A stretch of DNA of 64,000 nt, from the NCBI GenBank assembly GCA_964517465.1, contig CAZFEK010000024.1, positions 3,588-67,587 of the forward strand. The letters run 5' to 3'. The notes beneath the pieces are model-generated. The model made no database searches, was not told the origin of the DNA, and saw nothing but the letters and a program-made list of their open reading frames with translations. Source of the stretch: JACPUX01 sp964517465. Its GTDB lineage: Bacteria; Pseudomonadota; Gammaproteobacteria; Burkholderiales; Casimicrobiaceae. The stretch's first letter is position 1, and the number at the start of each line of letters is the position of its first letter. Shown piece after piece: positions 33,893-41,460 of this stretch. A program made the translations under genes and the position numbers.

Positions 33893-34525
33893 ATGAAAGA
33901 ACAGTTTGGCGTTTTGGTTTTTGCCCTGGCGAGCGGCGCAGCCGTCGCTCAGAACGGTTTTTATTCCGGGTACACCGATCGCTCGCGCAGCCTGCAAGGC
34001 GGTCCCGCCTTGGCCACGCCTTGGAGCATGTTGGCCCCGGTGGCCAAAGAAGAGTCGGCCAATAGCGCCCTGATCTACGGCGGCTACCGCTTCCGCGAAG
34101 CTTTTGCCGTGGAAGCGGCGGTTTCCAGCCATACCACCACACACAAGCTCGGCTTGCGCTTGGATCCGCGCACGCTTTTGCCCGGTGCGGGCGTTCCCGG
34201 CGTCTTGGAACAGCGGCCGCAAACTTGGAACCTCGATCTTTTCACCAACTGGTCGGTGCAGCCCAGCCTTTCCCTCTATGGACGGCTCGGTTACGGTTAT
34301 CAAGACCCGCGGGCGCCTGCGTCGGCGACTTTGGCGGAAACCGCGGGGCGGCGAAGCACCCGCGAGGGGTTCAACTACGGGGTTGGCTTGCGTTACGATC
34401 TCAATCGCTCGCTTGGCCTGCGGCTCGAATATGCCCGCCATGGTTTTACCCTGCCGGGGTCCGAGCTGCTCAATCGCCTGCCGGAGACGGATCAACTCTC
34501 GATCGGCGTACAATATCGGTTCTAG
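33893..34525 (+). CDS. Small outer-membrane beta-barrel protein
   Basis: This 210-residue exported protein has a signal peptide (VLVFALASGAAVAQ) and alternating aromatic/hydrophobic strands: ALIYGGYRF, FAVEAAVSSH, LSLYGRLGYGYQ, FNYGVGLRYDL and LGLRLEYARHGF. It ends in IGVQYRF, with the C-terminal aromatic needed for BAM recognition. It resembles the eight-stranded OmpA/OmpW-like barrels, but has no peptidoglycan-binding domain. Its function is unknown. It sits between mobB and moaD with a structured leader, and the reason for that placement is not apparent. Confidence 0.82.
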   Translation: MKEQFGVLVFALASGAAVAQNGFYSGYTDRSRSLQGGPALATPWSMLAPVAKEESANSALIYGGYRFREAFAVEAAVSSHTTTHKLGLRLDPRTLLPGAGVPGVLEQRPQTWNLDLFTNWSVQPSLSLYGRLGYGYQDPRAPASATLAETAGRRSTREGFNYGVGLRYDLNRSLGLRLEYARHGFTLPGSELLNRLPETDQLSIGVQYRF

Positions 34526-34539
34526 TGGTCTATCGGCCT

Positions 34540-34560
34540 CGCGCCTCGAAGCGAGGCGCG
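34540..34560 (+). promoter_or_regulatory. Hairpin covering the moaD ribosome-binding site
   Basis: CGCGCCTCG and CGAGGCGCG form a perfect nine-base-pair stem with an AAG loop. The only Shine-Dalgarno-like GAGG before moaD lies in its 3-prime arm, nine bases from the ATG. When folded it should block initiation. Confidence 0.5.
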
Positions 34561-34565
34561 TTCAC

Positions 34566-34823
34566 ATGGAACTGCAACTGCTTTATCTCGCCCGCCTGCG
34601 CGAGGTCTTCGGCCTGGGCGCCGAACGCTGGCAAGCCTCGCCGGAGGTTACCGATGTGGCGTCTTTGCTCGCCGCGCTGCGTTCCCGCGGCGGCGTCTGG
34701 AGCGAAGAGCTGGCGCCGCAGAAGGCCTTCCGGGTGGCGGTGAACCACGACATGGCGCAAGCTGCGACGCCGCTCAAAGAGGGCGACGAAGTGGCAATTT
34801 TTCCGCCGGTCACCGGCGGTTAG
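34566..34823 (+). CDS. moaD: Molybdopterin synthase small subunit MoaD
   Basis: This 85-residue ubiquitin-fold protein ends in the functional Gly-Gly (FPPVTGG), which is adenylated by MoeB and thiolated as sulfur donor. An N-terminal beta strand MELQLLYLARLREVFG and AVNHDMAQAATPLKEGDEVAIFPP match the family. It forms the MoaD2-MoaE2 molybdopterin synthase with the product of the next gene, 11 bp downstream. A strong hairpin covers its ribosome site, so expression may be coupled to folding of the mRNA. Confidence 0.95.
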   Translation: MELQLLYLARLREVFGLGAERWQASPEVTDVASLLAALRSRGGVWSEELAPQKAFRVAVNHDMAQAATPLKEGDEVAIFPPVTGG

Positions 34824-34834
34824 GCAGGCCGCGA

Positions 34835-35284
34835 GTGTTTCGGATCTCGGTTCAGCAGGCCGATTTCGATCCCGGCACGGAAATCACCCGGCTGCACGCC
34901 CGGCAAGCGCGGGTCGGTGCGGTGGCGGCTTTCGTGGGCCTGGTGCGCGACCTAAACGAGGAGGCGCCGGTTTCCGGCATGTTCCTGGAGCACTATCCGG
35001 GCATGACGGAGAAATCGCTGGCGACCATCGCCGCCGAGGCCGAGCATCGCTGGAACATTTTCGATGGCGTGATCATTCACCGCGTCGGGCCGCTGGTCCC
35101 CGAAGACCGTATCGTGCTGGTTGCAGTGGCCAGTGCCCACAGGGGTGATGCCTTTGCCGCCTGCGAGTTCGTCATGGACTATTTGAAGACTCGGGCTCCC
35201 TTCTGGAAGCGGGAGAACACCGAAGATGGCGAGCGCTGGGTAGAAGCCAGAACGGCAGACGAAAAAGCCGCAGACCGCTGGTGA
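34835..35284 (+). CDS. moaE: Molybdopterin synthase catalytic subunit MoaE
   Basis: This 149-residue subunit converts cyclic pyranopterin monophosphate to molybdopterin with thiocarboxylated MoaD. It has AAFVGLVRD near residue 31, LEHYPGMTEKSLA, IIHRVGPL, VASAHRGDAFAACEFVMDYLK, and the lysine-bearing KTRAPFWKREN active-site motif. The start is GTG at 34835, which leaves the family-standard N terminus; it is preceded by a GGCCGCGA sequence with no strong Shine-Dalgarno, consistent with coupling to moaD translation. Confidence 0.95.
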   Translation: MFRISVQQADFDPGTEITRLHARQARVGAVAAFVGLVRDLNEEAPVSGMFLEHYPGMTEKSLATIAAEAEHRWNIFDGVIIHRVGPLVPEDRIVLVAVASAHRGDAFAACEFVMDYLKTRAPFWKRENTEDGERWVEARTADEKAADRW

Positions 35285-35433
35285 CGCACCGATGGCTGCC
35301 CGAGGCCCTTCCGCCGCAGTGTTCGCGCGCCGGTGTTTGCCTCGCCGCTTGACCGAGCTTCTTGGCTTGGTTACTTTGCCGGCTTGCGGCCGAAAAACCC
35401 TCGCTCATCGGCCGGCGCCTTGCGGAGAACGAG

Positions 35434-35814
35434 TTGATCGCACAATTTGCTGCCGTCGGTTTGGGTGCGATGCTCGGCGCTTGGCTGCGCTGGCTGCTCG
35501 GTTTGGGGCTGAACGCTTTTTTCCCCACCGTGCCGGCCGGAACCTTGGCGGCGAATTTGCTCGGCGGGTATTTGATCGGACTCGCGATGGGGTACTTTGC
35601 CGCACACCCCGGCCTGGCTCCCGAAGCGCGGCTGTTCATCATCACCGGGTTCCTCGGCGGGTTGACGACTTTTTCCACCTTTTCGGCCGAAGTCGTCACC
35701 CTGATCGGGCGCAACCAGTATGCCTGGGCCTTGGCGGCCAGCGCCATGCACCTATTGGGGTCGCTGGCCATGACCGGATTGGGTCTGCTCACCCTCAAAG
35801 TCCTCGGGGATTAG
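35434..35814 (+). CDS. crcB: Fluoride exporter CrcB/Fluc
   Basis: This 126-residue membrane protein of four helices acts as a dual-topology fluoride channel. It has GAMLGAWLRWLLG near the N terminus, GTLAANLLGGYLIGLAMG, and the fluoride-pore motif GFLGGLTTFSTFSAE. The start is TTG at 35434: a GCGGAG site lies five bases upstream and the length then matches the family (about 125). A frame extension upstream has no homology. A DUF190 protein gene follows directly, a common partner of crcB. I found no fluoride riboswitch upstream. Confidence 0.9.
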   Translation: MIAQFAAVGLGAMLGAWLRWLLGLGLNAFFPTVPAGTLAANLLGGYLIGLAMGYFAAHPGLAPEARLFIITGFLGGLTTFSTFSAEVVTLIGRNQYAWALAASAMHLLGSLAMTGLGLLTLKVLGD

Positions 35815-35815
35815 A

Positions 35816-36139
35816 ATGAACACGCGCGGCTGGTACCTGAAATTCTATTTGCCGCAGAAAGCGCGCCATGGCGGGCAACTCATGTACGATTGGCTGCTGG
35901 GCGAGGCGCGCGAACTCGGTTTGCACGGCGGTTCGGCGTTTCGCGCCGTGGCGGGGTATGGTCGGCACGGGCGCATCCATGAAGATCACTTTTTCGAATT
36001 GGCGGGCGATCTTCCCGTGGAAGTGGGTTTTGCGGTCGACGAGTCCGAAGCGGAGGCCCTGCTCGCGCTGATCGAGCGCGAAGGATTGCAGATCTTCTTT
36101 GTCAAATTCCCGGTCGAATTTGGCGTAACCGGTGAGTGA
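35816..36139 (+). CDS. DUF190 family PII-like protein
   Basis: This 107-residue DUF190 protein has a ferredoxin-like, PII-type fold; visible conserved parts are LKFYLPQKARHGGQLMYDWLLGEA, GSAFRAVAGYGRHGRIH and LPVEVGFAVDE. The family is often encoded beside crcB and is thought to modulate or report fluoride-related transport, though this is unproven. The ATG is one base after the crcB TAG. Its TGA overlaps a possible GTG start of the quinone reductase gene, so the three genes are close-packed. Confidence 0.88.
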   Translation: MNTRGWYLKFYLPQKARHGGQLMYDWLLGEARELGLHGGSAFRAVAGYGRHGRIHEDHFFELAGDLPVEVGFAVDESEAEALLALIEREGLQIFFVKFPVEFGVTGE

Positions 36140-36147
36140 GTGCGCAA

Positions 36148-37122
36148 ATGAACCACGCGATCAGGTTTAATCAAACGGGCGGCCCGGAAGTACTGCGCTG
36201 GGAGGAATGTCACGTCGGCGCCCCCGGACCCGGGGAAGTGCGCCTGCGGCATAGTGCGGTGGGCGTCAATTTCATCGATACCTATCACCGCAGCGGCCTT
36301 TATCCCTTGCCGCTGCCGGCTACGCCGGGTTTGGAAGGCGCCGGAGTGGTCGTCGCCGTCGGAGATGGGGTGGTCGAATTGAAGCCGGGGGACCGTGTGG
36401 CCTATGTCGGCGGACCACCCGGCGGGTATGCCGAAGAGCGTCTCATCCCGGCGGCGCGGGTGGTTCGTTTGCCGGAAGCGATCGACGAGCGCCAGGCGGC
36501 GGCGATGATGTTGCGCGGGCTGACAGTGCAATACCTCTTTCGCCGCACCTTCCGTCTGCAGCCCGGGCAGACCATTCTATTTCACGCTGCGGCCGGGGGG
36601 GTAGGGCTGATCGCCTGCCAATGGGCGCAGGCGCTCGGCGTAACCATGATCGGCACGGTTTCCTCGGACGAAAAAGCGGAACTCGCCAAAGCGCATGGTT
36701 GTGCGCACACCATCGTTTATACCCGCGAAAACTTTGTCGAAAGGGTGAAGGAAATCACGCAAGGCCGCGGCGTGCCGGTGGTGTACGATTCGGTGGGCAA
36801 AGACACCTTTCCCGGCTCGCTCGACTGCCTGGCGCCTTTGGGCATGTTCGTCAGTTATGGCAACGCTTCGGGTCCGGTGCCGCCTTTCGACATGCTGCTC
36901 CTGGCCCAGAAAGGTTCGCTCTTTGCCACTCGTCCGACGCTGATGAATTACACCGCCAAGCGCGACGAGCTGGAGGGGATGTCACGCGAGTTGTTCGAAA
37001 TGGTGGCGAGCGGGAAGATCCACGTCGAGGCCCGCCACGCTTTTGCCTTGGCCGATGCCGCCCAGGCGCATCGCGATCTCGAAGGCAGAAAGACTGCCGG
37101 TTCGGTGATCCTGATCCCATGA
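36148..37122 (+). CDS. qor: NADPH:quinone oxidoreductase (QOR family)
   Basis: This 324-residue zinc-free MDR oxidoreductase reduces quinones by NADPH. It begins MNHAIRFNQTGGPEVLRWEE and carries VGVNFIDTYHRSGLYPLPLPATPGLEGAG, a hallmark of Qor. The nucleotide-binding AAAGGVGLIACQWA lies near residue 150, followed by GTVSSDEKAELAKAHG. The ATG at 36148 matches the E. coli Qor N terminus; a GTG at 36136, overlapping the DUF190 stop, is the alternative and would add four residues. A DUF1178 gene overlaps its stop as ATGA. Confidence 0.9.
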   Translation: MNHAIRFNQTGGPEVLRWEECHVGAPGPGEVRLRHSAVGVNFIDTYHRSGLYPLPLPATPGLEGAGVVVAVGDGVVELKPGDRVAYVGGPPGGYAEERLIPAARVVRLPEAIDERQAAAMMLRGLTVQYLFRRTFRLQPGQTILFHAAAGGVGLIACQWAQALGVTMIGTVSSDEKAELAKAHGCAHTIVYTRENFVERVKEITQGRGVPVVYDSVGKDTFPGSLDCLAPLGMFVSYGNASGPVPPFDMLLLAQKGSLFATRPTLMNYTAKRDELEGMSRELFEMVASGKIHVEARHAFALADAAQAHRDLEGRKTAGSVILIP

Positions 37123-37562
37123 TCGTCTTCAATCTCCATTGCGCCGACGAACACCGTTTCGAAGGCTGGTTTCGCTCTCCAGAAGATTACCTGGAGCAGC
37201 GGGAGCGGGACTTGGTCGCCTGCCCGGTCTGCGGCAACACGCGAGTCGAGCGCTTGCCCACCGCCCCGCGCCTCAATCTGTCGAACCCGAGCGAGCCGGC
37301 CGCAGCCGACCGGCTCCCGTCCCAAGCCGAGGGAGCGGCGGATCTTGCCGCCGGCTTGCGCCAACTGCGGCGTTTGTTTGGCAATGCCGAAGACGTGGGC
37401 GAGCGTTTTGCCGAAGAGGCCCGGCGCATCCACTACGAGGAGGCGCCGGCGCGCAGCATACGCGGCAAGGCCAGCCGGAGCGAGTTCACGGAACTGGTGG
37501 AAGAGGGAATCAGTGCTTTGCCGCTGCCGGCGGATTGGGTGCCCGAGAGCGACCTGAACTGA
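37119..37562 (+). CDS. DUF1178 family protein
   Basis: This 147-residue DUF1178 (COG5319) protein is of unknown function and widespread in alpha- and betaproteobacteria. It begins MIVFNLHCADEHRFEGWFRS and carries a CPVCGN zinc-ribbon-like pair (Cys35 and Cys38), with Cys8 nearby as a possible further ligand. The C-terminal half is helical and ends ISALPLPADWVPESDLN, which is family-typical. The ATG overlaps the qor stop by four bases, so the two are probably coupled. Confidence 0.88.
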   Translation: MIVFNLHCADEHRFEGWFRSPEDYLEQRERDLVACPVCGNTRVERLPTAPRLNLSNPSEPAAADRLPSQAEGAADLAAGLRQLRRLFGNAEDVGERFAEEARRIHYEEAPARSIRGKASRSEFTELVEEGISALPLPADWVPESDLN

Positions 37563-37627
37563 AGTCGAGGGGGTTGCGGATCGCCCTTGCCGGACCGCGC
37601 CGCGGCAGGAAAAAAAGCGCGGGCTTT

Positions 37628-39094
37628 TCAGACCTCATTCAGAAGCTTGCGCGCCATGGCGGGCAGCTCGGAGGCGCGCAAACCGATAGGACCGACACCC
37701 TCGGCGACCAGCGCGTCGGCCGCGGCGCCATGCAGCGCAGTGGCCAACACCAGCGATTCGGCGACCGGCAGGCCTTGCGCCAAAAAGGCGCCGATCATGC
37801 CGGAAAGCACGTCTCCCGTGCCGCCGCTAGCCAGGCCGTGGTTGCCGGTGCGGTTGATGCCCCAGATGCCGTCCGGCACGGCGTAGACGCTGCCCGCGCC
37901 TTTGATCAAAACGCAGGCGTTGAGCTTCGCGGCCAGGCGGCGGGCCGCTGCCAGGCGGTCCGCCTGGACTTCCGGCACGGTGCAGCGCAGCAGCCTTGCC
38001 GCCTCGCCCGGGTGGGGCGTGAGCACCGTCGGGGCATCGCGCTGCGCCAGGCGGGTGGTATACATCGGGCGCATACGGGCCAGGCAGTTGAGCGCGTCGG
38101 CATCGAGCACCAAAGGGCATTTGACCTTGATCGCCTGCACCAGAAGATCTTTGGCGTCCTCGCTTGCGCCCAGGCCGGTTCCCAACACCAAAGCGCTGGT
38201 GTCGGCAGCAGCCGGGTGATTGTGGGAGCGCAGCATCAACTCGGGATTGGCCGGGTCGAAGGCGGGCGGTTCATGGGCCAGCAGGCTCACCCAAACTTTG
38301 CCTACGCCGAGGTGAACCGCAGCCCGGCCGGCCAGCAAAGCGGCGCCAACCATACCATCGGCGCCGCCGATGACACCCAAGGTGCCATAGTCACCCTTGT
38401 GGCTGTTGCGGCGCCGCTGCGGCAGCAGCGCTTTGGCTGCGGGCCACTCGATGGTATGGCCTTGCGGTGCGACGACGGCAGGAGCATCTAGCGCGAGGGG
38501 GCAAACGCTGATTTGGCCGCAAAAATCAACGCCGTCAAAGGTAAGCAGCCCGGGCTTGAAACCGATGAAAGTCGCGGTGCGCGTGGCCCGAACGCAGGCG
38601 CCGCACGCCTGGCCCGAATCTGCATCGAGCCCGCTGGGGACATCCAGGGAAAGGATCGGCGCCGGCAGGAGGTTGATGTGTTCGACCCAGTCGGCATAAG
38701 GTTCTTCGAGGGCTCGGGCAAGGCCGATGCCAAAAAGGCCATCCACCACCAGTGCCCAGTCGCGACGGCTCGGGAGATCGTGTGCGATCTTTCCGCCGGC
38801 ATCGAGCCAGGCCTTGCGCGCCGCGGCGGCTTCGGCAGGGAGTTCTTCCGGATCGGCGGCAAATACCACCCCCACGGCCTGCCCTGCTTCTTTGAGCTTG
38901 CGCGCCAGCACGAAGGCGTCGCCGCCGTTGTTGCCCGGTCCGGCCAAAACCAGCACCGGGCCTTTTCGTCCGGCAAGCATTTGCTGCGCCACCGCCGCGG
39001 CCTCGGTTCCGGCGCGCTCCATCAGCGGCAGGTCACCGGTAGCCTGTTCGATCTGGCGAATTTCCTCGCTGGTGTAGATCGGTGCGAAGCCCAT
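37628..39094 (-). CDS. nnr: Bifunctional NAD(P)H-hydrate epimerase / ADP-dependent dehydratase
   Basis: This 488-residue repair enzyme epimerises and dehydrates NADHX/NADPHX. The N-terminal epimerase domain (residues about 1-205) has LAGPGNNGGDAFVLA, VDGLFGIGLAR and LDVPSGLDADSG. The C-terminal dehydratase (about 215-488) has KGDYGTLGVIGGADGMVGAALLAGRAA, PHPGEAARLL and GTGDVLSGMIGA. The ATG at 39094 has an AAGGACA ribosome site. Another in-frame ATG at 39127 lies right on top of a TATAAT box and is therefore excluded as a start. It is divergent from the LysR-type regulator gene. Confidence 0.93.
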   Translation of the reverse strand: MGFAPIYTSEEIRQIEQATGDLPLMERAGTEAAAVAQQMLAGRKGPVLVLAGPGNNGGDAFVLARKLKEAGQAVGVVFAADPEELPAEAAAARKAWLDAGGKIAHDLPSRRDWALVVDGLFGIGLARALEEPYADWVEHINLLPAPILSLDVPSGLDADSGQACGACVRATRTATFIGFKPGLLTFDGVDFCGQISVCPLALDAPAVVAPQGHTIEWPAAKALLPQRRRNSHKGDYGTLGVIGGADGMVGAALLAGRAAVHLGVGKVWVSLLAHEPPAFDPANPELMLRSHNHPAAADTSALVLGTGLGASEDAKDLLVQAIKVKCPLVLDADALNCLARMRPMYTTRLAQRDAPTVLTPHPGEAARLLRCTVPEVQADRLAAARRLAAKLNACVLIKGAGSVYAVPDGIWGINRTGNHGLASGGTGDVLSGMIGAFLAQGLPVAESLVLATALHGAAADALVAEGVGPIGLRASELPAMARKLLNEV

Positions 39095-39129
39095 TATTGT
39101 CCTTGGCTGATTCGATTCGTCCCCCATGG

Positions 39130-39135
39130 ACTCGA
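39130..39135 (-). promoter_or_regulatory. -10 promoter box for nnr
   Basis: A TATAAT hexamer on the minus strand lies about 37 bp before the chosen nnr ATG. A weak CGGACA -35 lies roughly 19 bp further upstream. Confidence 0.5.
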
Positions 39136-39199
39136 TTATATGCCTCGAAGGGGCAATAATGTCCGCGTCGCGCGCAAATGAAAGGCGGGAGGGAGGCGA

Positions 39200-40117
39200 G
39201 TGGAAATCAAGTGGTTGGAAGATTTTCTGTGCTTGGCCGAGCTGCGCAGCTTTTCGCGGGCGGCGGCTGCCCGCCATGTCACTCAGCCGGCCTTCAGCCG
39301 GCGCATTCGCGCTTTGGAAACCTGGCTGGGCGCCGAACTGATCGACCGCGCGACCTATCCGACTCGGCTTACGCCGGCGGGCGAGGTTTTTCGGGAACAG
39401 AGCGGCGATCTCCTGCGGGCTATCCTCGAATTGCGCGCCGCGGTGCAGGGCAGGGGCCGGCCGGACGAGGATAGCTTGCAGTTCGCTGTCCCGCACACGC
39501 TTTCCCTCACCTTGTTTCCTCGGTGGCTGGCCGAGCTTGAGGAAAAAACCGGCAAATTGGCCACGCGTCTGGTGGCGGCCAATGTCCATGATGCCGTAAC
39601 CGCGCTGGTCGAGGGGAACTGCGATCTTCTCCTGTGTTACCACCACGCCGCCGAGCCCGTGCAGCTGGACCCCGCGCGTTATCCCATGCTGGTGCTGGGA
39701 GTGGAGCGCTTGAAGCCTTATTCGCGTGCCGGCGCGCAGGGCGAACCGCGCTTTCGATTGCCCGGCAGCGCCGCGCGGCCAGTGCCGTTTCTTGCCTATT
39801 CCGCCAACGCCTACCTCGGTCGCATCGTCGAGACGGTCTTGCGCAATGCGCCGCGACCGGTGCACCTTTTAAGGCGCTATGAAACCGATATGGCCGAAGC
39901 GCTCAAGGCCATGGTGCTCGAAGGGCATGGCATAGCTTGGCTGCCGGACAGCGCGGTGCAGCGCGAAACGCGCCGAAAACAGCTCGCGCCGGCCGCCGGC
40001 GAGGCGGAACTGTCGCAATGGTCGGGGGAGATGGAAATTCGGCTTTACCGCGACCGGGACCGCCGGCGGGAGGTCGTCGACCGGGCCTGGACTGCCGCCA
40101 GCGCGATGAATCACTGA
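39200..40117 (+). CDS. LysR-family regulator, HypT-like
   Basis: This 305-residue LysR-type regulator has an N-terminal winged helix: EIKWLEDFLCLAELRSFSRAAAARHVTQ, then QPAFSRRIRALETWLGAEL. The KWLxDF and RxVxQPAFSRRIRALE pattern is close to E. coli HypT (YjiE/QseD), a hypochlorite-responsive regulator. The effector domain spans residues 90-300. The start is GTG at 39200 with a GGGAGGG ribosome site. It stands between nnr (divergent) and the gltIJKL operon (same direction) and may regulate that operon. An inverted repeat GTTATGC-N7-GCATAAC lies 32 bp after its stop. Confidence 0.85.
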   Translation: MEIKWLEDFLCLAELRSFSRAAAARHVTQPAFSRRIRALETWLGAELIDRATYPTRLTPAGEVFREQSGDLLRAILELRAAVQGRGRPDEDSLQFAVPHTLSLTLFPRWLAELEEKTGKLATRLVAANVHDAVTALVEGNCDLLLCYHHAAEPVQLDPARYPMLVLGVERLKPYSRAGAQGEPRFRLPGSAARPVPFLAYSANAYLGRIVETVLRNAPRPVHLLRRYETDMAEALKAMVLEGHGIAWLPDSAVQRETRRKQLAPAAGEAELSQWSGEMEIRLYRDRDRRREVVDRAWTAASAMNH

Positions 40118-40148
40118 GACTTCAAAGCCCAACTTCTTCTGCTTTGTG

Positions 40149-40169
40149 GTTATGCATAAAAAGCATAAC
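40149..40169 (+). promoter_or_regulatory. Inverted repeat upstream of gltI, possible LysR operator
   Basis: GTTATGC and GCATAAC are separated by ATAAAAA, giving a perfect dyad with AT-rich centre. It contains the T-N11-A spacing typical of LysR sites and sits in the 331-bp gap between the regulator gene and gltI. No other feature in that gap stood out. It could also be part of a promoter. Confidence 0.4.
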
Positions 40170-40448
40170 GGCATGTTGAATAGGCATTGGATGCTGCACT
40201 GCGGTTTCGGGTACATTCCGCCGCGGCTTACAAGGCTCTGGTTCGACAAAGCGTCGGCCGCTCGCTACACTTGTCGCACGCGTCTGGGTCTACCCATCCA
40301 GATTGCGCTGCCACGAGAACAATGATGTCGCTGGAGGAGTACCTCTCTCACCACGTGCTGCACGCGGCATGCGCACTGCATCGCCCCTGCGGGCATTCCG
40401 GCTGACCCATTTCCGTTGATCGACCCTTTTATCGCGAAGGAGGCTTTA

Positions 40449-41363
40449 ATGAAATTCTGTACAAAACTGGCTTTGGGGATGGCCCTGGGCGGATTGGTCA
40501 GTGCCGCGGCGCTGGCGCAGGATCTCTCCGGCACGCTGAAGAAAATCAAAGACACCGGCGCCGTGACCATGGGCGTGCGCGAGTCCTCGGGCGGCCTGTC
40601 GTTCACCACGGGTGACGGCAAGTTCGCCGGCTTCCACGTTGCCCTGTGCGAGCGCGTGTTGGCCGACGTGCAAAAACAACTGAAGCTTGCCAAGCTCGAC
40701 ATCAAGTACCAGCCGGTCACCTCCCAAAACCGCATCCCCCTGGTGCAAAACGGCACCGTGGACATCGAGTGCGGTTCCACCACCAATAACCTGGCCCGCC
40801 AGAAAGACGTCTCTTTTGCCGTGACCACCTTCGTCGAGGAAGTGCGCATCGCAGTCAAGGCGAATTCGGGCATCACCTCCATCGCCCAGCTCAATGGCAA
40901 GAACGTGGCCACGACCACCGGCACGACCTCGGTGCAGCACCTGCGCAAACACGAGCGAGCCACCGGGGTCAACTTCAACGAAGTGTTCGGCAAAGATCAC
41001 GCCGACAGCTTCCTGCTGCTGGAATCCGGTCGTGCTGACGCCTTCGTGATGGACGGCCAAATTCTTGCGGGCAACATCGCCAAAGCCAAGAACCCCGCCG
41101 ACTTCAAGATCGTGGGCGAGACGCTTTCGGTCGAGCCGATCAACATCATGATTCGCAAGGATGACCCTGCCTTCAAGAAAGCGGTGGACGACAGCCTGAT
41201 CGCCATGATGAAGTCGGGTGAAATGGCCAAGGTTTACGACAAGTGGTTCATGCAGCCCATTCCCCCGGCGAACAAGCCGATCGGCCTCGCAGCTTCGGAT
41301 GCAACCAAAGCCGCCTGGGCCAATCCCAACGACAAACCGATGGAAGATTACGCCAAGAAATAA
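40449..41363 (+). CDS. gltI: Glutamate/aspartate ABC transporter substrate-binding protein
   Basis: This 304-residue periplasmic protein has a signal peptide (LALGMALGGLVSAAALAQ) and a type II amino-acid-binding fold. Landmarks are LKKIKDTGAVTMGVRESSGG, VTSQNRIPLVQNGTVDIECGSTTNN, TTGTTSVQHLRKHE and FVMDGQILAGN, with a C-terminal PNDKPMEDYAKK. All agree with GltI/DEBP. It delivers glutamate and aspartate to the GltJK permease. An AAGGAGG ribosome site precedes the ATG. Two strong hairpins follow before gltJ. Confidence 0.95.
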   Translation: MKFCTKLALGMALGGLVSAAALAQDLSGTLKKIKDTGAVTMGVRESSGGLSFTTGDGKFAGFHVALCERVLADVQKQLKLAKLDIKYQPVTSQNRIPLVQNGTVDIECGSTTNNLARQKDVSFAVTTFVEEVRIAVKANSGITSIAQLNGKNVATTTGTTSVQHLRKHERATGVNFNEVFGKDHADSFLLLESGRADAFVMDGQILAGNIAKAKNPADFKIVGETLSVEPINIMIRKDDPAFKKAVDDSLIAMMKSGEMAKVYDKWFMQPIPPANKPIGLAASDATKAAWANPNDKPMEDYAKK

Positions 41364-41384
41364 TTCTGGCGCTGGGTAGAAAGA

Positions 41385-41436
41385 CGGGGGCGAGGCTTCG
41401 CCCCCGCGGCAACCGGCGGGACGAAAATCCCGCCGG
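41385..41436 (+). promoter_or_regulatory. Double hairpin between gltI and gltJ
   Basis: CGGGGGCGA pairs with TCGCCCCCG (41385-41406), and CCGGCGGGA pairs with TCCCGCCGG (41413-41436). Both are nine-base-pair stems with short loops and no T-run. They probably stabilise the gltI message or cut down readthrough, giving more binding protein than permease. Confidence 0.6.
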
Positions 41437-41460
41437 CCGATTGGGTCGGGGGAGTCGCCA

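Noticed and set aside
35285..35433. Fluoride riboswitch upstream of crcB
   Set aside because: A CCGATGGCTGCCC segment is reminiscent of the motif, but the required CTGATG and CCTAC parts are absent.
36136..36147. GTG start for the quinone oxidoreductase overlapping the DUF190 stop
   Set aside because: It would add four residues to a family N terminus that normally begins at the ATG at 36148; kept only as an alternative.
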